Positions 7,763 through 15,623 are shown, counted from the stretch's first letter. The stretch: DNA of 43,449 nucleotides from Flavobacteriaceae bacterium (GCA_947371275.1 CANBOV010000012.1:1-43449), one strand, 5' to 3'. Translations and numbers: made by a program. Notes: generated by a model from the sequence alone, not told the origin.

Positions 7763-9157
7763 TTAGTTTTTTTTGGCAATTTGCGCCATTAATTCTGCTT
7801 CTGCAACTAATTTTCCATTGGCGTAGGCGTTGGCTTGCATGTGACAAATACCTCTACGGATTGGAGAAATCAAGTCGCATTTGAATACCAATGTATCTCC
7901 TGGCAACACTTTGTGTTTGAATTTTACATTGTCTATTTTCATGAAATACGTCAAATAATTTTCGGGATCAGGGACAGAGCTTAAGATTAAGATACCACCG
8001 GTTTGCGCCATCGCTTCAACAATTAATACACCAGGCATGACTGGAGCTCCTGGGAAGTGACCGATGAAGAAATCTTCATTCATGGTTACATTCTTTAATC
8101 CGACTACGTGCTCGTCTGACATTTCTAATATCTTATCAACCAATAAAAACGGGGGGCGGTGTGGCAACATAGCCATGATCTTATTGATGTCCATAAACGG
8201 CTCCTTGTGTAGGTCGTACACTGGGATTTGGTTACGTTGTTCGATTTTGATGATTTTGGAAAGTTTTTTAGCAAACTGGGTATTTACAAAATGGCCTGGT
8301 TTATTGGCAATCACCTTTCCCTTGATGCGGGTTCCTACTAGGGCTAAGTCACCAATTACGTCTAATAGTTTGTGGCGTGCCGCTTCGTTAGGATAATGCA
8401 ACGTTAAATTATCTAAAATACCATTAGGTTTCACTGAAATGTGTTCTTTACCAAAAGCTACTTTAAGGTTCTCCATGGTTTTTGGAGAGATTTCTTTATC
8501 TACGTATACGATTGCATTGTTTAGGTCACCCCCTTTGATTAAGCCGTTGTCTAACAAAGTTTCTAATTCATGTAAGAAACTGAAGGTACGGGCATCGGCG
8601 ATTTCTGATTTGAATTCAGAAATATTTTTCATGGTAGCGTTTTGCGTCCCCACTACTTTGGTACCAAAATCAACCATTGCGGTCACTTGGTATTCATCAG
8701 CAGGCATTACAAGGATTTCGCTGCCGGTAGATTCATCAGTGAAGGAGATTACTTCCCTTACCACGTAGTATCTACGTTCGGCGTCTTGCTCTACGATGCC
8801 TGCTTTTTCAATCGCTTCTACAAAGAATTTAGAAGAGCCATCCATGATAGGAGGTTCAGACTCGTTGAGTTCGATGATGACGTTATCTACATCACAGCCC
8901 ACAAAAGCGGCTAATACGTGCTCTGACGTTTGAATTTTAACCCCCAATTTTTCAAGATTCGTACCTCTTTGTGTGTTTACTACATAATTGGCATCAGCTT
9001 CGATTATAGGGCTTCCTTCTAGATCCACTCTAACAAAAGTAAAACCATTGTTTATGGGCGCTGGTTTAAAAGTCATTTTGACTTCTTTTCCAGTATGCAA
9101 TCCAACTCCGGTTAATGAGATTTCGTTTTGGATGGTTTTCTGTTTCACTACGGGCAT
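7763..9157 (-). CDS. lpxC/fabZ: Bifunctional UDP-3-O-acyl-GlcNAc deacetylase / 3-hydroxyacyl-ACP dehydratase
   Basis: 464 residues joining two enzymes. Residues 1-310 are LpxC, the zinc deacetylase of the committed lipid A step: SEHVLAAFVGC with His80, HKLLDVIGD with His262 and Asp266, and NKPGHF with His289. Residues 320-464 are the hot-dog fold FabZ, which dehydrates 3-hydroxyacyl-ACP: MLPHRPPFLLVDKI, then IGHFPGAPVMPG with catalytic His367 and VEAMAQTGG with Glu381. The fusion is common in Bacteroidota. It could balance acyl-ACP use between lipid A and fatty acid elongation (inference). It sits between lpxD (13 nt) and lpxA (11 nt). Confidence 0.98.
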   Translation of the reverse strand: MPVVKQKTIQNEISLTGVGLHTGKEVKMTFKPAPINNGFTFVRVDLEGSPIIEADANYVVNTQRGTNLEKLGVKIQTSEHVLAAFVGCDVDNVIIELNESEPPIMDGSSKFFVEAIEKAGIVEQDAERRYYVVREVISFTDESTGSEILVMPADEYQVTAMVDFGTKVVGTQNATMKNISEFKSEIADARTFSFLHELETLLDNGLIKGGDLNNAIVYVDKEISPKTMENLKVAFGKEHISVKPNGILDNLTLHYPNEAARHKLLDVIGDLALVGTRIKGKVIANKPGHFVNTQFAKKLSKIIKIEQRNQIPVYDLHKEPFMDINKIMAMLPHRPPFLLVDKILEMSDEHVVGLKNVTMNEDFFIGHFPGAPVMPGVLIVEAMAQTGGILILSSVPDPENYLTYFMKIDNVKFKHKVLPGDTLVFKCDLISPIRRGICHMQANAYANGKLVAEAELMAQIAKKN

Positions 9158-9170
9158 GCTATTTCTATGT

Positions 9171-10199
9171 TTAGTTTGATTTATTTTTTTTTAGTTCTTC
9201 TAAATCTGCTACAATTTTAGGCAAATTTCTGAAATGTACATAAGATTTACTGTAATCACTGTAATTAAAAGCGGGCGAACCTTGCACTACTTCCCCATCG
9301 GTCAGGTTTTTTCCTACACCCGATTGGGCTTGCACGCGAACATTGTTTCCGATGGTTAAATGACCCGCGATGCCGACTTGGCCTCCGATCATGCAGTTGC
9401 TTCCAATTTTGGTAGACCCTGCCACACCGGTTTGGGCGGCAATAACGGTATTTTCTCCAATTTCGACATTGTGCGCGATTTGAATGTGGTTATCAAGTTT
9501 TACTCCTTTGCGAATGATGGTTGACCCTAAGGTAGCTCTATCGATGGTCGTAGAGGCGCCTACATCGACGTAATCTTCCATGATTACATTACCAATTTGG
9601 GGAATTTTGGTGAAGGTACCTTCTTCAGTGGGTGCAAATCCAAAGCCGTCAGAACCAATGATAGCTCCAGAATGCATGGTACAATTAGCCCCAATAACCG
9701 ACTCGGAGTAAATCTTCACTCCAGCGAAAAGAATCGTATTATCGCCTATGCTTACGTTGTCCCCTATGAAGGAGTTGGGGTATATTTTTACATTGTTTCC
9801 AATGATTACATTTTTACCGATGTAGCTGAAGCTGCCTAAGTATAGGTTCTCACCATAGACCACGTTCTCTGAAATCACTGAGGGTTGTTCTATACCCGAC
9901 TTCATTAGTTTGACTTGGTTGTAATATTCGAGTAATTTAGAGAATGCTTGGTAAGCATCATCCACCTTGATTAAGGTCGTTTTAAGCGCTTGCTCGGGTT
10001 CGAAGCTATGGTTTACTATAGTTATCGTAGCCTCAGTAGCATAGATATAATTCACATACTTCGGGTTGGCCAAGAACGTTAGCGAACCTTCAGTACCTTC
10101 TTCAATTTTAGCTAATTTGAACACTTCGGCGTTGGGGTTTCCTACCACTTCACCTTCTAGAATTTCTGCTATTTGAGCTGCTGTAAACTTCATTGCCAC
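9171..10199 (-). CDS. lpxD: UDP-3-O-(3-hydroxyacyl)glucosamine N-acyltransferase
   Basis: 342 residues, the normal length. It adds the second hydroxyacyl chain in lipid A synthesis. The N-terminal uridine-binding domain (about 1-105) includes GSLTFLANPKYVNYIY. The hexapeptide beta-helix (about 108-315) contains KLDNHIQIAHNVEIGENT, with His243 as the expected general base and His238 nearby, and the C-terminus is a helix ending VADLEELKKNK. Translation may start at the first Met or at the third residue (MAMKF); both are plausible. It is 21 nt after the HD gene and 13 nt before lpxC-fabZ. Confidence 0.97.
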   Translation of the reverse strand: MAMKFTAAQIAEILEGEVVGNPNAEVFKLAKIEEGTEGSLTFLANPKYVNYIYATEATITIVNHSFEPEQALKTTLIKVDDAYQAFSKLLEYYNQVKLMKSGIEQPSVISENVVYGENLYLGSFSYIGKNVIIGNNVKIYPNSFIGDNVSIGDNTILFAGVKIYSESVIGANCTMHSGAIIGSDGFGFAPTEEGTFTKIPQIGNVIMEDYVDVGASTTIDRATLGSTIIRKGVKLDNHIQIAHNVEIGENTVIAAQTGVAGSTKIGSNCMIGGQVGIAGHLTIGNNVRVQAQSGVGKNLTDGEVVQGSPAFNYSDYSKSYVHFRNLPKIVADLEELKKNKSN

Positions 10200-10220
10200 A
10201 AAAGTATAAAAAAATCAATT

Positions 10221-11492
10221 TTAACGGTATAATTCTTCAAGTAGTTTTGGAAAACATATATAATATTTTGTCACCGGCTTCGATAGGGCTTTCAAATTTA
10301 ATTGATCTGAGGCTTCTACTACATCTTCGATGGTTCGGTCTTTCTTTAGTATGCGAATGGGTTCGGCCTCTTTGCTGTAGGCTTGGTTCTTGATTTTGCC
10401 TTTGAAAATAAAGTACTTTGCCTCTTGTTGAGTAATGTGATGCAGTGCTATAAAGCGTGCCGTCATGTCTTCTAGCACTTCAGGCGGGAACTTTTCGCTG
10501 TTTAATTTAACTTTGGACAAGTCCCTATTGATGATCATTTTGCTTAGACTGGACAAAATAAAGTCGGGATGGTTTTGCCAAACTTTTAAAGCACTAATTA
10601 TATCATAATCATCTAGTTGGGCAAAGGTATTTAAATAAGTATTCGAGAAGTTTTCTAGGGTTACTTTATGCTGCATGAAGAACTTTAGCGGAGCGCTACA
10701 TTCTATCTCTACTCCTTTGTGCAGTAGTTCTTTGGCACGTTGTAGCGTTTTGGTTAGCGTTAGTTCAGCAACGAGACTTGTCTTGTGCAGGTAGGCTTGC
10801 CAGTACATAAGTCGTCGGGCCATTAGGAACTTTTCTATGGAGTAGATGCCTTTTTCTTCCATGACTAGGACATCCTCGACCACATTCATCATTTGGATAA
10901 GCCTATCAGAGTTGATGTTTCCTTCGGCTACACCAGAGTAAAAGCTGTCTCTTTTTAGGTAATCCATGCGGTCCATATCGAGTTGGCTCGAGATCAGTTG
11001 CAGCATGAACTTGCGGTGGTATTCCCCTTTGAAGACTTGGATAGCCAGACTTAGCTGACCTGTAAATTCCTGGTTGAGTTGGTCCATGAACAGTAACGAA
11101 ATCGCTTCGTGGTTGACTTCTTCTACGATGCTGTGTTCCATGGCGTGAGAGAACGGTCCGTGTCCGATATCGTGCAAGAGTATGGCAATATAGAGTGCGT
11201 TTTCTTCCTCTTTGGAAATGATAACCCCTTTAAACCGCAGTACTTCAACGGCCTGTTGCATCATGTGCATTGCGCCGAGGGCGTGGTGGAAACGCGTATG
11301 ATGGGCACCGGGATACACTAGGTAGGATAAGCCCATTTGAGTGATGCGTCGCAAACGTTGAAAGTAAGGATGCTGTATTAAATCGTAGATCAACGTATTG
11401 GGTATGGTAATGAAACCATAGATGGGGTCGTTGAATATTTTTAGTTTGTTGGTATTACTCAAAGCTGAATCGATTTTCGTAAATGTATGCAT
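10221..11492 (-). CDS. HD-domain phosphohydrolase (dGTPase/SAMHD1-like)
   Basis: 423 residues, cytosolic. The HD signature is clear: AHHTRFHHALGAMHMM, then LLHDIGHGPFSHAMEH, then SQLDMDRMDYLKRDSFYSG, the pattern of deoxynucleoside triphosphohydrolase-like proteins of the SAMHD1/dGTPase group. Metal-dependent phosphohydrolase activity is well supported; the substrate is not. Its ATG directly follows the menD stop codon with no spacer, and lpxD follows after 21 nt, so it is embedded between menaquinone and lipid A genes. By recollection, its place upstream of lpxD is conserved in related Flavobacteriaceae. An alternative start closer to NKLKIFNDPIYGF cannot be excluded. Confidence 0.88.
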   Translation of the reverse strand: MHTFTKIDSALSNTNKLKIFNDPIYGFITIPNTLIYDLIQHPYFQRLRRITQMGLSYLVYPGAHHTRFHHALGAMHMMQQAVEVLRFKGVIISKEEENALYIAILLHDIGHGPFSHAMEHSIVEEVNHEAISLLFMDQLNQEFTGQLSLAIQVFKGEYHRKFMLQLISSQLDMDRMDYLKRDSFYSGVAEGNINSDRLIQMMNVVEDVLVMEEKGIYSIEKFLMARRLMYWQAYLHKTSLVAELTLTKTLQRAKELLHKGVEIECSAPLKFFMQHKVTLENFSNTYLNTFAQLDDYDIISALKVWQNHPDFILSSLSKMIINRDLSKVKLNSEKFPPEVLEDMTARFIALHHITQQEAKYFIFKGKIKNQAYSKEAEPIRILKKDRTIEDVVEASDQLNLKALSKPVTKYYICFPKLLEELYR

Positions 11493-13154
11493 TTATGTTA
11501 ATTCTTTAAAATACTGCTTAAGTACTTTATCATTCTCCCTTGTGGGAGTAAAAACTTCTAGTATGGTTGACTGGTCGTTTACAGCAAACAATTGTTGCAA
11601 TCCGGTCGCCAACGATTTATCATCACTGGCGGTAAGGTACTGAAAACGGTACATTTTGGCCAAGTGTTCGGCAGTTAGGCAGTGGGATGTTTCGAAATAC
11701 GTATGGAATGTTTCGGATTCTTCGTGGCCTGGCAGAATTCTGAAGATCCCTCCTCCTCCATTATTCATTAGGATGATTTTAAAGTTGGACGGAATATAAT
11801 TATTCCATAGGGCGTTGCTATCGTAAAAGAAGCTGATATCCCCTGTAATTAAGACGGTAGGTTTCTTACTCCCAACGGCGGCTCCGATCGCGGTCGATGT
11901 ACAACCGTCTATTCCGCTTGTCCCTCTATTGCAATAGACTTCGATGGATTTATCAAAATCGAACAATTGGGCATAACGGACGGCGGCACTATTGCTGATT
12001 TGCAAATGTGTATTTTGGGGTAGTTGTGATAAGATGGTATGATAGGCCTTGAAATCAGAGAAGGGAACTTGCGACAAGTAGGCTTCGTGTTTGACTTTAC
12101 GTTCTTGCCGAATGTTTTCAAAAGACGCTTTATAGTTACTTTCTACCACCTCTAAGTGGGGTAGAAACTGACTAAAAAACTGATTGGGTGACACCTGAAA
12201 ATGTTTGGTTAGGATACTAAAAGTATCGTATGCTCTTAGTTCGTCAATATGCCAATGGTGCCGTGGTTTGTATTTTCGAAGGAAGGCTTTTATGCGTTTG
12301 GAAACGATCATCCCTCCGAAGGTTATTAGGATTCGTGGCTGCAAGTTGGTGAACTCCTTAGCACCAAAAGGTGTGATTAGCGTATCGATATTGTTTATGA
12401 AAGACGGATGGTGGAGGTTAGATGTCGTCTCGGTAAGCACAACCACCGAGGGAAATTGGGCAAGCTGGTCGATCCAATCCTGTTCGATACTGTTGGGTGG
12501 GCACTCCCCTACTACTACTAAGATTTTTTGGCTATGGTTCCACAAGGTGGAGAACGCGATGATGTCTTCTACGCGCACTACGCGATGGGCATTGTAAAGA
12601 TGCGTTACATTGGCGTCTACGCTTAGCTTCGTCGTTGTTTCGTAAAGCGGCTCTTCGAAGGGTGCGTTAATGTGTACGGGGCCTTTATGGGCTATGGCTA
12701 CATTTATGGCTTCGTTGATGAATACATCGTTGGGTTCTGAGGCTTCCTCTAGCAGGTTGGCGTTGTACAGGGAATGATTTTTGAATACGTCTTCTTGGCG
12801 GATGGTTTGGCCATCCCCTATGTCAATTTTGTCGTGAGGTCTATCGGCGGAGATTACGATAAGGGGAATCTGGCTATAGAAGGCTTCGGCAAAGGCTGGG
12901 TAATAGTTGAGTAAGGCGGAGCCTGAGGTGCAAACAACGGCTACGGGTTTACGGGTTTGTTGGGCAATCCCTAGTGCAAAGAAGGCAGCACAGCGTTCGT
13001 CTGCTATGCTATAGCATCGAAAGTTAGGATTGTTGGTGAATCCAATGGTTAGGGGCGCGTTTCGGGAGCCTGGTGAAATTACTATATCGTGAACTCCTTT
13101 GGCATTACATATCTCTAGGATGCTTTGCGCCAAAGGTATTTTAGGATAAATCAT
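11493..13154 (-). CDS. menD: 2-Succinyl-5-enolpyruvyl-6-hydroxy-3-cyclohexene-1-carboxylate synthase
   Basis: 553 residues. It is a thiamine diphosphate enzyme joining 2-oxoglutarate and isochorismate in menaquinone synthesis. The N-terminal ThDP domain begins IPLAQSILEICNAKGVHDIV and has SPGSRNAPLTIGF and TSGSALLNYYPAFAEA. The C-terminal domain carries NRGTSGIDGCTSTAIGAA and the ThDP/Mg motif TGDISFFYDSNALWNN ... ILMNNGG. No other men gene of this pathway is in the window, apart from the UbiA-type gene at 29686, which might be MenA-like. It is first in the minus-strand run and has a consensus -7 box 20 nt upstream. Confidence 0.96.
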   Translation of the reverse strand: MIYPKIPLAQSILEICNAKGVHDIVISPGSRNAPLTIGFTNNPNFRCYSIADERCAAFFALGIAQQTRKPVAVVCTSGSALLNYYPAFAEAFYSQIPLIVISADRPHDKIDIGDGQTIRQEDVFKNHSLYNANLLEEASEPNDVFINEAINVAIAHKGPVHINAPFEEPLYETTTKLSVDANVTHLYNAHRVVRVEDIIAFSTLWNHSQKILVVVGECPPNSIEQDWIDQLAQFPSVVVLTETTSNLHHPSFINNIDTLITPFGAKEFTNLQPRILITFGGMIVSKRIKAFLRKYKPRHHWHIDELRAYDTFSILTKHFQVSPNQFFSQFLPHLEVVESNYKASFENIRQERKVKHEAYLSQVPFSDFKAYHTILSQLPQNTHLQISNSAAVRYAQLFDFDKSIEVYCNRGTSGIDGCTSTAIGAAVGSKKPTVLITGDISFFYDSNALWNNYIPSNFKIILMNNGGGGIFRILPGHEESETFHTYFETSHCLTAEHLAKMYRFQYLTASDDKSLATGLQQLFAVNDQSTILEVFTPTRENDKVLKQYFKELT

Positions 13155-13174
13155 TTAATTTAGGTTTCAAAAAA

Positions 13175-13182
13175 CAAAGGTA
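13175..13182 (-). promoter_or_regulatory. Candidate -7 element for menD and the lpx run
   Basis: The minus strand reads TACCTTTG, an exact TAnnTTTG match, 20 nt upstream of the menD start, which gives a leader of roughly 10-15 nt. No clear TTG is seen at the -33 position. It would drive the longest transcription unit in the window. Confidence 0.5.
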
Positions 13183-13226
13183 CAAAGGTTGGAAGTTATT
13201 TTATACTTTTAACCTTTAATTCTGAC

Positions 13227-13724
13227 ATGGCAACACTACAACTACGACCTTACACCTCTGAAGATGCGGCTAGCATCGTGGCGATATTGAATTACTACAT
13301 TGCTAATTCTACCGCTATTTATGACTATGACTTGCGCACTTTAGAGCAGCAGCAAGCTTTATTGGAGGAAAAACTAGCAAAAGGGTTCCCTATCCTTGTA
13401 GCTACAATTGGTGACCGTTTGGTAGGATTTGGGTACTACAGCGAGTTTCGCTTTCGAGCGGCTTACCGATTTACGGTGGAGCATTCGGTTTATGTGCTAC
13501 CTAACGAGCACGGACAAGGGATTGGGAAAGCATTGATGGAAGCCCTAATTGCCGCTGCCAAAGTCCAAAACTTACACACTATGATTGCGGTTATCGATGC
13601 AGAGAACCAAGACAGCATTGCCTTCCACGAGCGCTTTGGGTTTGAAACCGTTGGTGTGATTAAGGAGAGCGGTTATAAATTTGACCGCTGGCTGCACAGT
13701 GTCCTGATGCAGCGGTTTATTTAA
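13227..13724 (+). CDS. GNAT-family N-acetyltransferase (phosphinothricin acetyltransferase-like)
   Basis: 165 residues, a single GNAT domain. It starts TLQLRPYTSEDAASIVAILN and contains NSTAIYDYDLRTLEQ and VEHSVYVLPNEHGQGIGKAL, the last holding the acetyl-CoA pyrophosphate loop (Q-G-x-G-K/A). HERFGFETVGVIKESGYKFDRW follows near the end. This is the layout of the PAT/YncA group, which acetylates amino groups of small molecules such as methionine sulfoximine analogues; the true substrate here is unknown. It is a lone gene, divergent from menD and followed by a gene-poor interval. Confidence 0.9.
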   Translation: MATLQLRPYTSEDAASIVAILNYYIANSTAIYDYDLRTLEQQQALLEEKLAKGFPILVATIGDRLVGFGYYSEFRFRAAYRFTVEHSVYVLPNEHGQGIGKALMEALIAAAKVQNLHTMIAVIDAENQDSIAFHERFGFETVGVIKESGYKFDRWLHSVLMQRFI

Positions 13725-13753
13725 ACACTTTTAGTACATAATCAACATTTACT

Positions 13754-13761
13754 TACTTTTG
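13754..13761 (+). promoter_or_regulatory. Candidate -7 element facing the gene-poor interval
   Basis: TACTTTTG matches TAnnTTTG exactly on the plus strand, 30 nt past the acetyltransferase stop. The nearest downstream plus-strand gene of any size is over 2 kb away, so if real it would transcribe the repeats and GC-rich element at 13814-14045. The -33 TTG is not clear (a TTAG lies in that area). Confidence 0.25.
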
Positions 13762-13813
13762 TAGGAAAAAAAGCTTATAACTGCCTATTTACAAGGGATT
13801 AGTACCCTTTTAT

Positions 13814-13879
13814 ATGGAGTAACCATGGAGTAACCATGGAGTAACCATGGAGAAACCATGGAGTAAGTATGGAGTTACT
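13814..13879. repeat. Six 11-bp tandem repeats (ATGGAGTAACC)
   Basis: Units start at 13814, 13825, 13836, 13847, 13858 and 13869. The first three are identical (ATGGAGTAACC), the fourth is ATGGAGAAACC, the fifth ATGGAGTAAGT and the sixth ATGGAGTTACT. Decay toward the right end is typical of slippage-grown arrays. The period is near one DNA helical turn. There are no spacers, so this is not CRISPR. Confidence 0.95.
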
Positions 13880-13919
13880 AGGGATTTGAGATTGAAGATT
13901 TGATGTATTGAACACAGAC

Positions 13920-14045
13920 TACGAGGAACACCCCGTCACCGATTATATTGGCCCAACTGGGCCGAGGGATAAGAAACAGTACAGTGGACTTTTTTAGCGA
14001 AGGAGCCAGCAGGCGTTAGGGCCGTTGAGGGGAGCCGAAATTATT
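13920..14045. other. GC-rich non-coding element of unknown origin
   Basis: This stretch is visibly richer in G and C than the surrounding intergenic DNA and has no long reading frame on either strand. It contains a short perfect hairpin, GGCCC (13950-13954), loop AACT, GGGCC (13959-13963), and the phrase AGCGAAGGAGCCAGCAGGCG near 13997-14016. I suspect a dispersed intergenic element or the remnant of a mobile element, from general familiarity with Flavobacterium intergenic DNA; a genome-wide search would be needed. The rest of the interval 13725-14226 holds the tandem repeats, two hairpins and AT-rich DNA. Confidence 0.35.
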
Positions 14046-14123
14046 TGCTAGGAATCTAATTTGAGAATGAAAACAATTGCTTTTTGCAAATGGCCATCCA
14101 GCGTAAGATTCTTCCAAATAAAT

Positions 14124-14147
14124 GTAAGAATTTGTGCGAATTCTTAC
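14124..14147. repeat. Perfect 9-bp inverted repeat
   Basis: GTAAGAATT (14124-14132), six-base loop TGTGCG, AATTCTTAC (14139-14147), then TTTATAAC. It could be a weak terminator for a plus-strand transcript from this interval, or an operator-like dyad. Confidence 0.6.
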
Positions 14148-14163
14148 TTTATAACAAACAAAA

Positions 14164-14187
14164 ACCCGATGCTAGGGTACATCGGGT
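14164..14187 (-). terminator. Rho-independent terminator of the 125-residue hypothetical gene
   Basis: Stem ACCCGATG (14164-14171) with CATCGGGT (14180-14187) and an 8-nt loop. On the minus strand it is followed by TTTTGTTTGTT. It lies about 40 nt past the stop of the gene at 14227-14604. Confidence 0.85.
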
Positions 14188-14226
14188 CTTTGAAAAAAAA
14201 ATTGGGTTATATTTGAGTAAGAGGAA

Positions 14227-14604
14227 TTAAATGACTTCGATACCGTTGTGCTCAAGGATGGCAAGCAGGTAAATGCTTTGGTTGGCGTCGTATTTTTCAA
14301 TACCGCTTTGGTACCATTTTTCGATGACATCGATTTGGAAAGGCGTATAGCCTTCGTCGCTGATGCTCATTCCTAGCATGCCGGCTAGTAAAAAATCTTC
14401 TAGCACTTTATTGGTTACTATTAACTGCGGAATGCCGTATTCGATAGCACCGTTCATACTTTCATAGTTTAATCGGCCTTGGTGGAAACCGTCTTTATAG
14501 GCTTCATTGGACTCTTTATCATTTAGTTTGGCGTAAGGATTTTGACCGATGGCGTAACCTTCTAAATAATCTTGTCGGTATATAGGATTGAAAATATCTT
14601 TCAT
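14227..14604 (-). CDS. Hypothetical cytosolic protein
   Basis: 125 residues, acidic, with no signal peptide or membrane segment. I do not recognise a named family. It begins MKDIFNPIYRQDYLEGYAIG and contains NEAYKDGFHQGRLNYESMNG, whose spaced Tyr/Gly/Phe pattern recalls short helical repeats. A helical second half runs IPQLIVTNKVLEDFLLAGML and so on to the C-terminal LLAILEHNGIEVI. It is a single gene with its own terminator downstream and, upstream, a 7+7 dyad (14657-14677) that may be an operator. Codon use looks like its neighbours. Confidence 0.7.
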   Translation of the reverse strand: MKDIFNPIYRQDYLEGYAIGQNPYAKLNDKESNEAYKDGFHQGRLNYESMNGAIEYGIPQLIVTNKVLEDFLLAGMLGMSISDEGYTPFQIDVIEKWYQSGIEKYDANQSIYLLAILEHNGIEVI

Positions 14605-14656
14605 AAATAAATGTTGTGGCTTTTATTATTTACTTCAAAACTATTAACTATTTGGC

Positions 14657-14677
14657 AACGATTAATTAAAAATCGTT
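14657..14677. promoter_or_regulatory. Dyad upstream of the hypothetical gene
   Basis: AACGATT (14657-14663), seven A/T bases, AATCGTT (14671-14677): a perfect inverted repeat about 53-73 nt upstream of the start at 14604. Its size and position suit a regulator binding site; no regulator can be named. Confidence 0.3.
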
Positions 14678-14732
14678 TAAAGGAAAAAAAACTCTTTAAA
14701 CCACAAGGGGTGTGACGTTAGTCGATATTATT

Positions 14733-14774
14733 AAAAGGAAAACCCGATGAATTTCTCCACCGGGTTTTCCTTTT
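14733..14774 (-). terminator. Rho-independent terminator of the glutathione peroxidase gene
   Basis: A 14-bp stem pairs AAAAGGAAAACCCG (14733-14746) with CGGGTTTTCCTTTT (14761-14774) around a 14-nt loop. It begins 18 nt past the peroxidase stop, and on the minus strand the stem's own T stretch and TTAATAAT follow. Confidence 0.9.
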
Positions 14775-14791
14775 CTGTACTAAAAATCAAT

Positions 14792-15394
14792 TTATTTGTT
14801 GTTAATCCAGTTAATGATTTCGGAATCGGTGGGTAATGTACGAGGGGAAAGTACTTTCACCAGCTGCCCGTTTTCATTAATCAAGTATTTCTGGAAGTTC
14901 CATTCCACTTCACTGTCTTGGAGTCCGTTTCTCTTTTTCTCTGTCAGGAATTGGTATACTGCATGTTTGTCGCTTCCTTTTACGGATATTTTACTCATCA
15001 TGGGGAAGGTTACACCGTAGTTGGCTTTACAGAAGGTGGCGATTTGATCATTGGTTCCGGGTTCTTGCGCACCGAAGTTATTGGCTGGAAAGCCTATGAT
15101 GACGAAGTTCTTGTCTTTGTATTTTTCGTAGATGGATTCTAGGTCTTTATATTGTGGGGTTAGGCCACATTCTGAGGCGGTATTCACTACTAATATTTTT
15201 TTGCCTTTAAGGCTGGCAAAGTCAAAGATATTTCCGTGGAGGTCGGTTACTTTGAATTGGTAAATCGTTTCTGCGTTATGCTCTGAAATCATGGTATGGG
15301 TTTTATTGGTTGATGCAACCGGTTTTGTTTGGGCATTATTTTGGGAGGTCCAAAGTAGCCCTAAAGTGCAGGATAAAAATATAAAATTTCTCAT
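14792..15394 (-). CDS. Secreted glutathione peroxidase-family protein
   Basis: 200 residues from the ATG at 15394. I prefer this start to the one 9 codons upstream because it begins a normal signal peptide (MRNFIFLSCTLGLLWTSQNN, cleavage near NAQ). The mature part is a cysteine-type glutathione peroxidase: VVNTASECGLTPQY with peroxidatic Cys76, then IGFPANNFGAQEPG with the catalytic Gln, then VEWNFQKYLI with the Trp-Asn pair. Such bacterial enzymes usually reduce peroxides with thioredoxin-like partners rather than glutathione. Export is notable because the thiol donor would have to be extracytoplasmic. It is a single gene bracketed by terminators on both sides. Confidence 0.95.
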   Translation of the reverse strand: MRNFIFLSCTLGLLWTSQNNAQTKPVASTNKTHTMISEHNAETIYQFKVTDLHGNIFDFASLKGKKILVVNTASECGLTPQYKDLESIYEKYKDKNFVIIGFPANNFGAQEPGTNDQIATFCKANYGVTFPMMSKISVKGSDKHAVYQFLTEKKRNGLQDSEVEWNFQKYLINENGQLVKVLSPRTLPTDSEIINWINNK

Positions 15395-15462
15395 GTTTGA
15401 TTTTTTTATAAAAGTAAGCAAACAAAGTTTAAACAGCTGTTATACCAATCTTAAAGTTTTGG

Positions 15463-15502
15463 TAAAAAAAAGAGCTCAACGACTTAATCAATCGTTGAGC
15501 TC
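15463..15502 (-). terminator. Strong minus-strand terminator with no annotated gene before it
   Basis: An 11-bp perfect stem, GAGCTCAACGA (15472-15482) with TCGTTGAGCTC (15492-15502), has a 9-nt loop. On the minus strand it is followed by eight T (complement of 15464-15471). On the plus strand no T run follows. It should therefore end a minus-strand transcript that begins to its right, where only micro-ORFs exist, and would insulate the peroxidase promoter. Confidence 0.85.
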
Positions 15503-15561
15503 CTAACAAACATGATAGAAAAAATATTTTCTATCAACCAAAACAAAATGAAAAACCTCAT
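15484..15561 (-). CDS. Possible 25-residue hydrophobic micro-ORF
   Basis: Starts ATG at 15561 and encodes MRFFILFWLIENIFSIMFV followed by RSSTID. It is mostly hydrophobic and could span a membrane. Its stop lies in the loop of the terminator hairpin. Its ATG overlaps the TGA of the 21-residue ORF upstream as ATGA. It may be chance; no homologue is known to me. Confidence 0.2.
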   Translation of the reverse strand: MRFFILFWLIENIFSIMFVRSSTID

Positions 15562-15623
15562 AGCAGATTCTTCCCTAACTCTATATACGATAACAAAGTA
15601 AGTTTGGATTTCCCTACCCTCAT
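15558..15623 (-). CDS. Possible 21-residue micro-ORF
   Basis: Starts ATG at 15623 and encodes MRVGKSKLTLLSYIELGKNL plus Leu. The TGA stop overlaps the next ATG by 4 nt, the usual arrangement for translational coupling. Very short and possibly chance. Confidence 0.15.
   Translation of the reverse strand: MRVGKSKLTLLSYIELGKNLL

Noticed and set aside
8064..8396. 110-residue plus-strand ORF
   Set aside because: Antisense to the lpxC-fabZ fusion; no family features.
7763..9157. LpxC-FabZ fusion as a novel enzyme
   Set aside because: Real, but this fusion is well known in Bacteroidota and so is not new.
12205..12597. 130-residue plus-strand ORF
   Set aside because: Lies entirely opposite menD, which has intact conserved motifs; it is an antisense shadow.
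13814..13879. CRISPR-like repeat array
   Set aside because: Units are contiguous without spacers and no cas genes are present.
15512..15601. 29-residue plus-strand ORF (MIEKIFSINQNKMKNL...)
   Set aside because: Competes with the minus-strand reading; the terminator polarity favours a minus-strand transcript and nothing downstream supports a plus-strand leader peptide.
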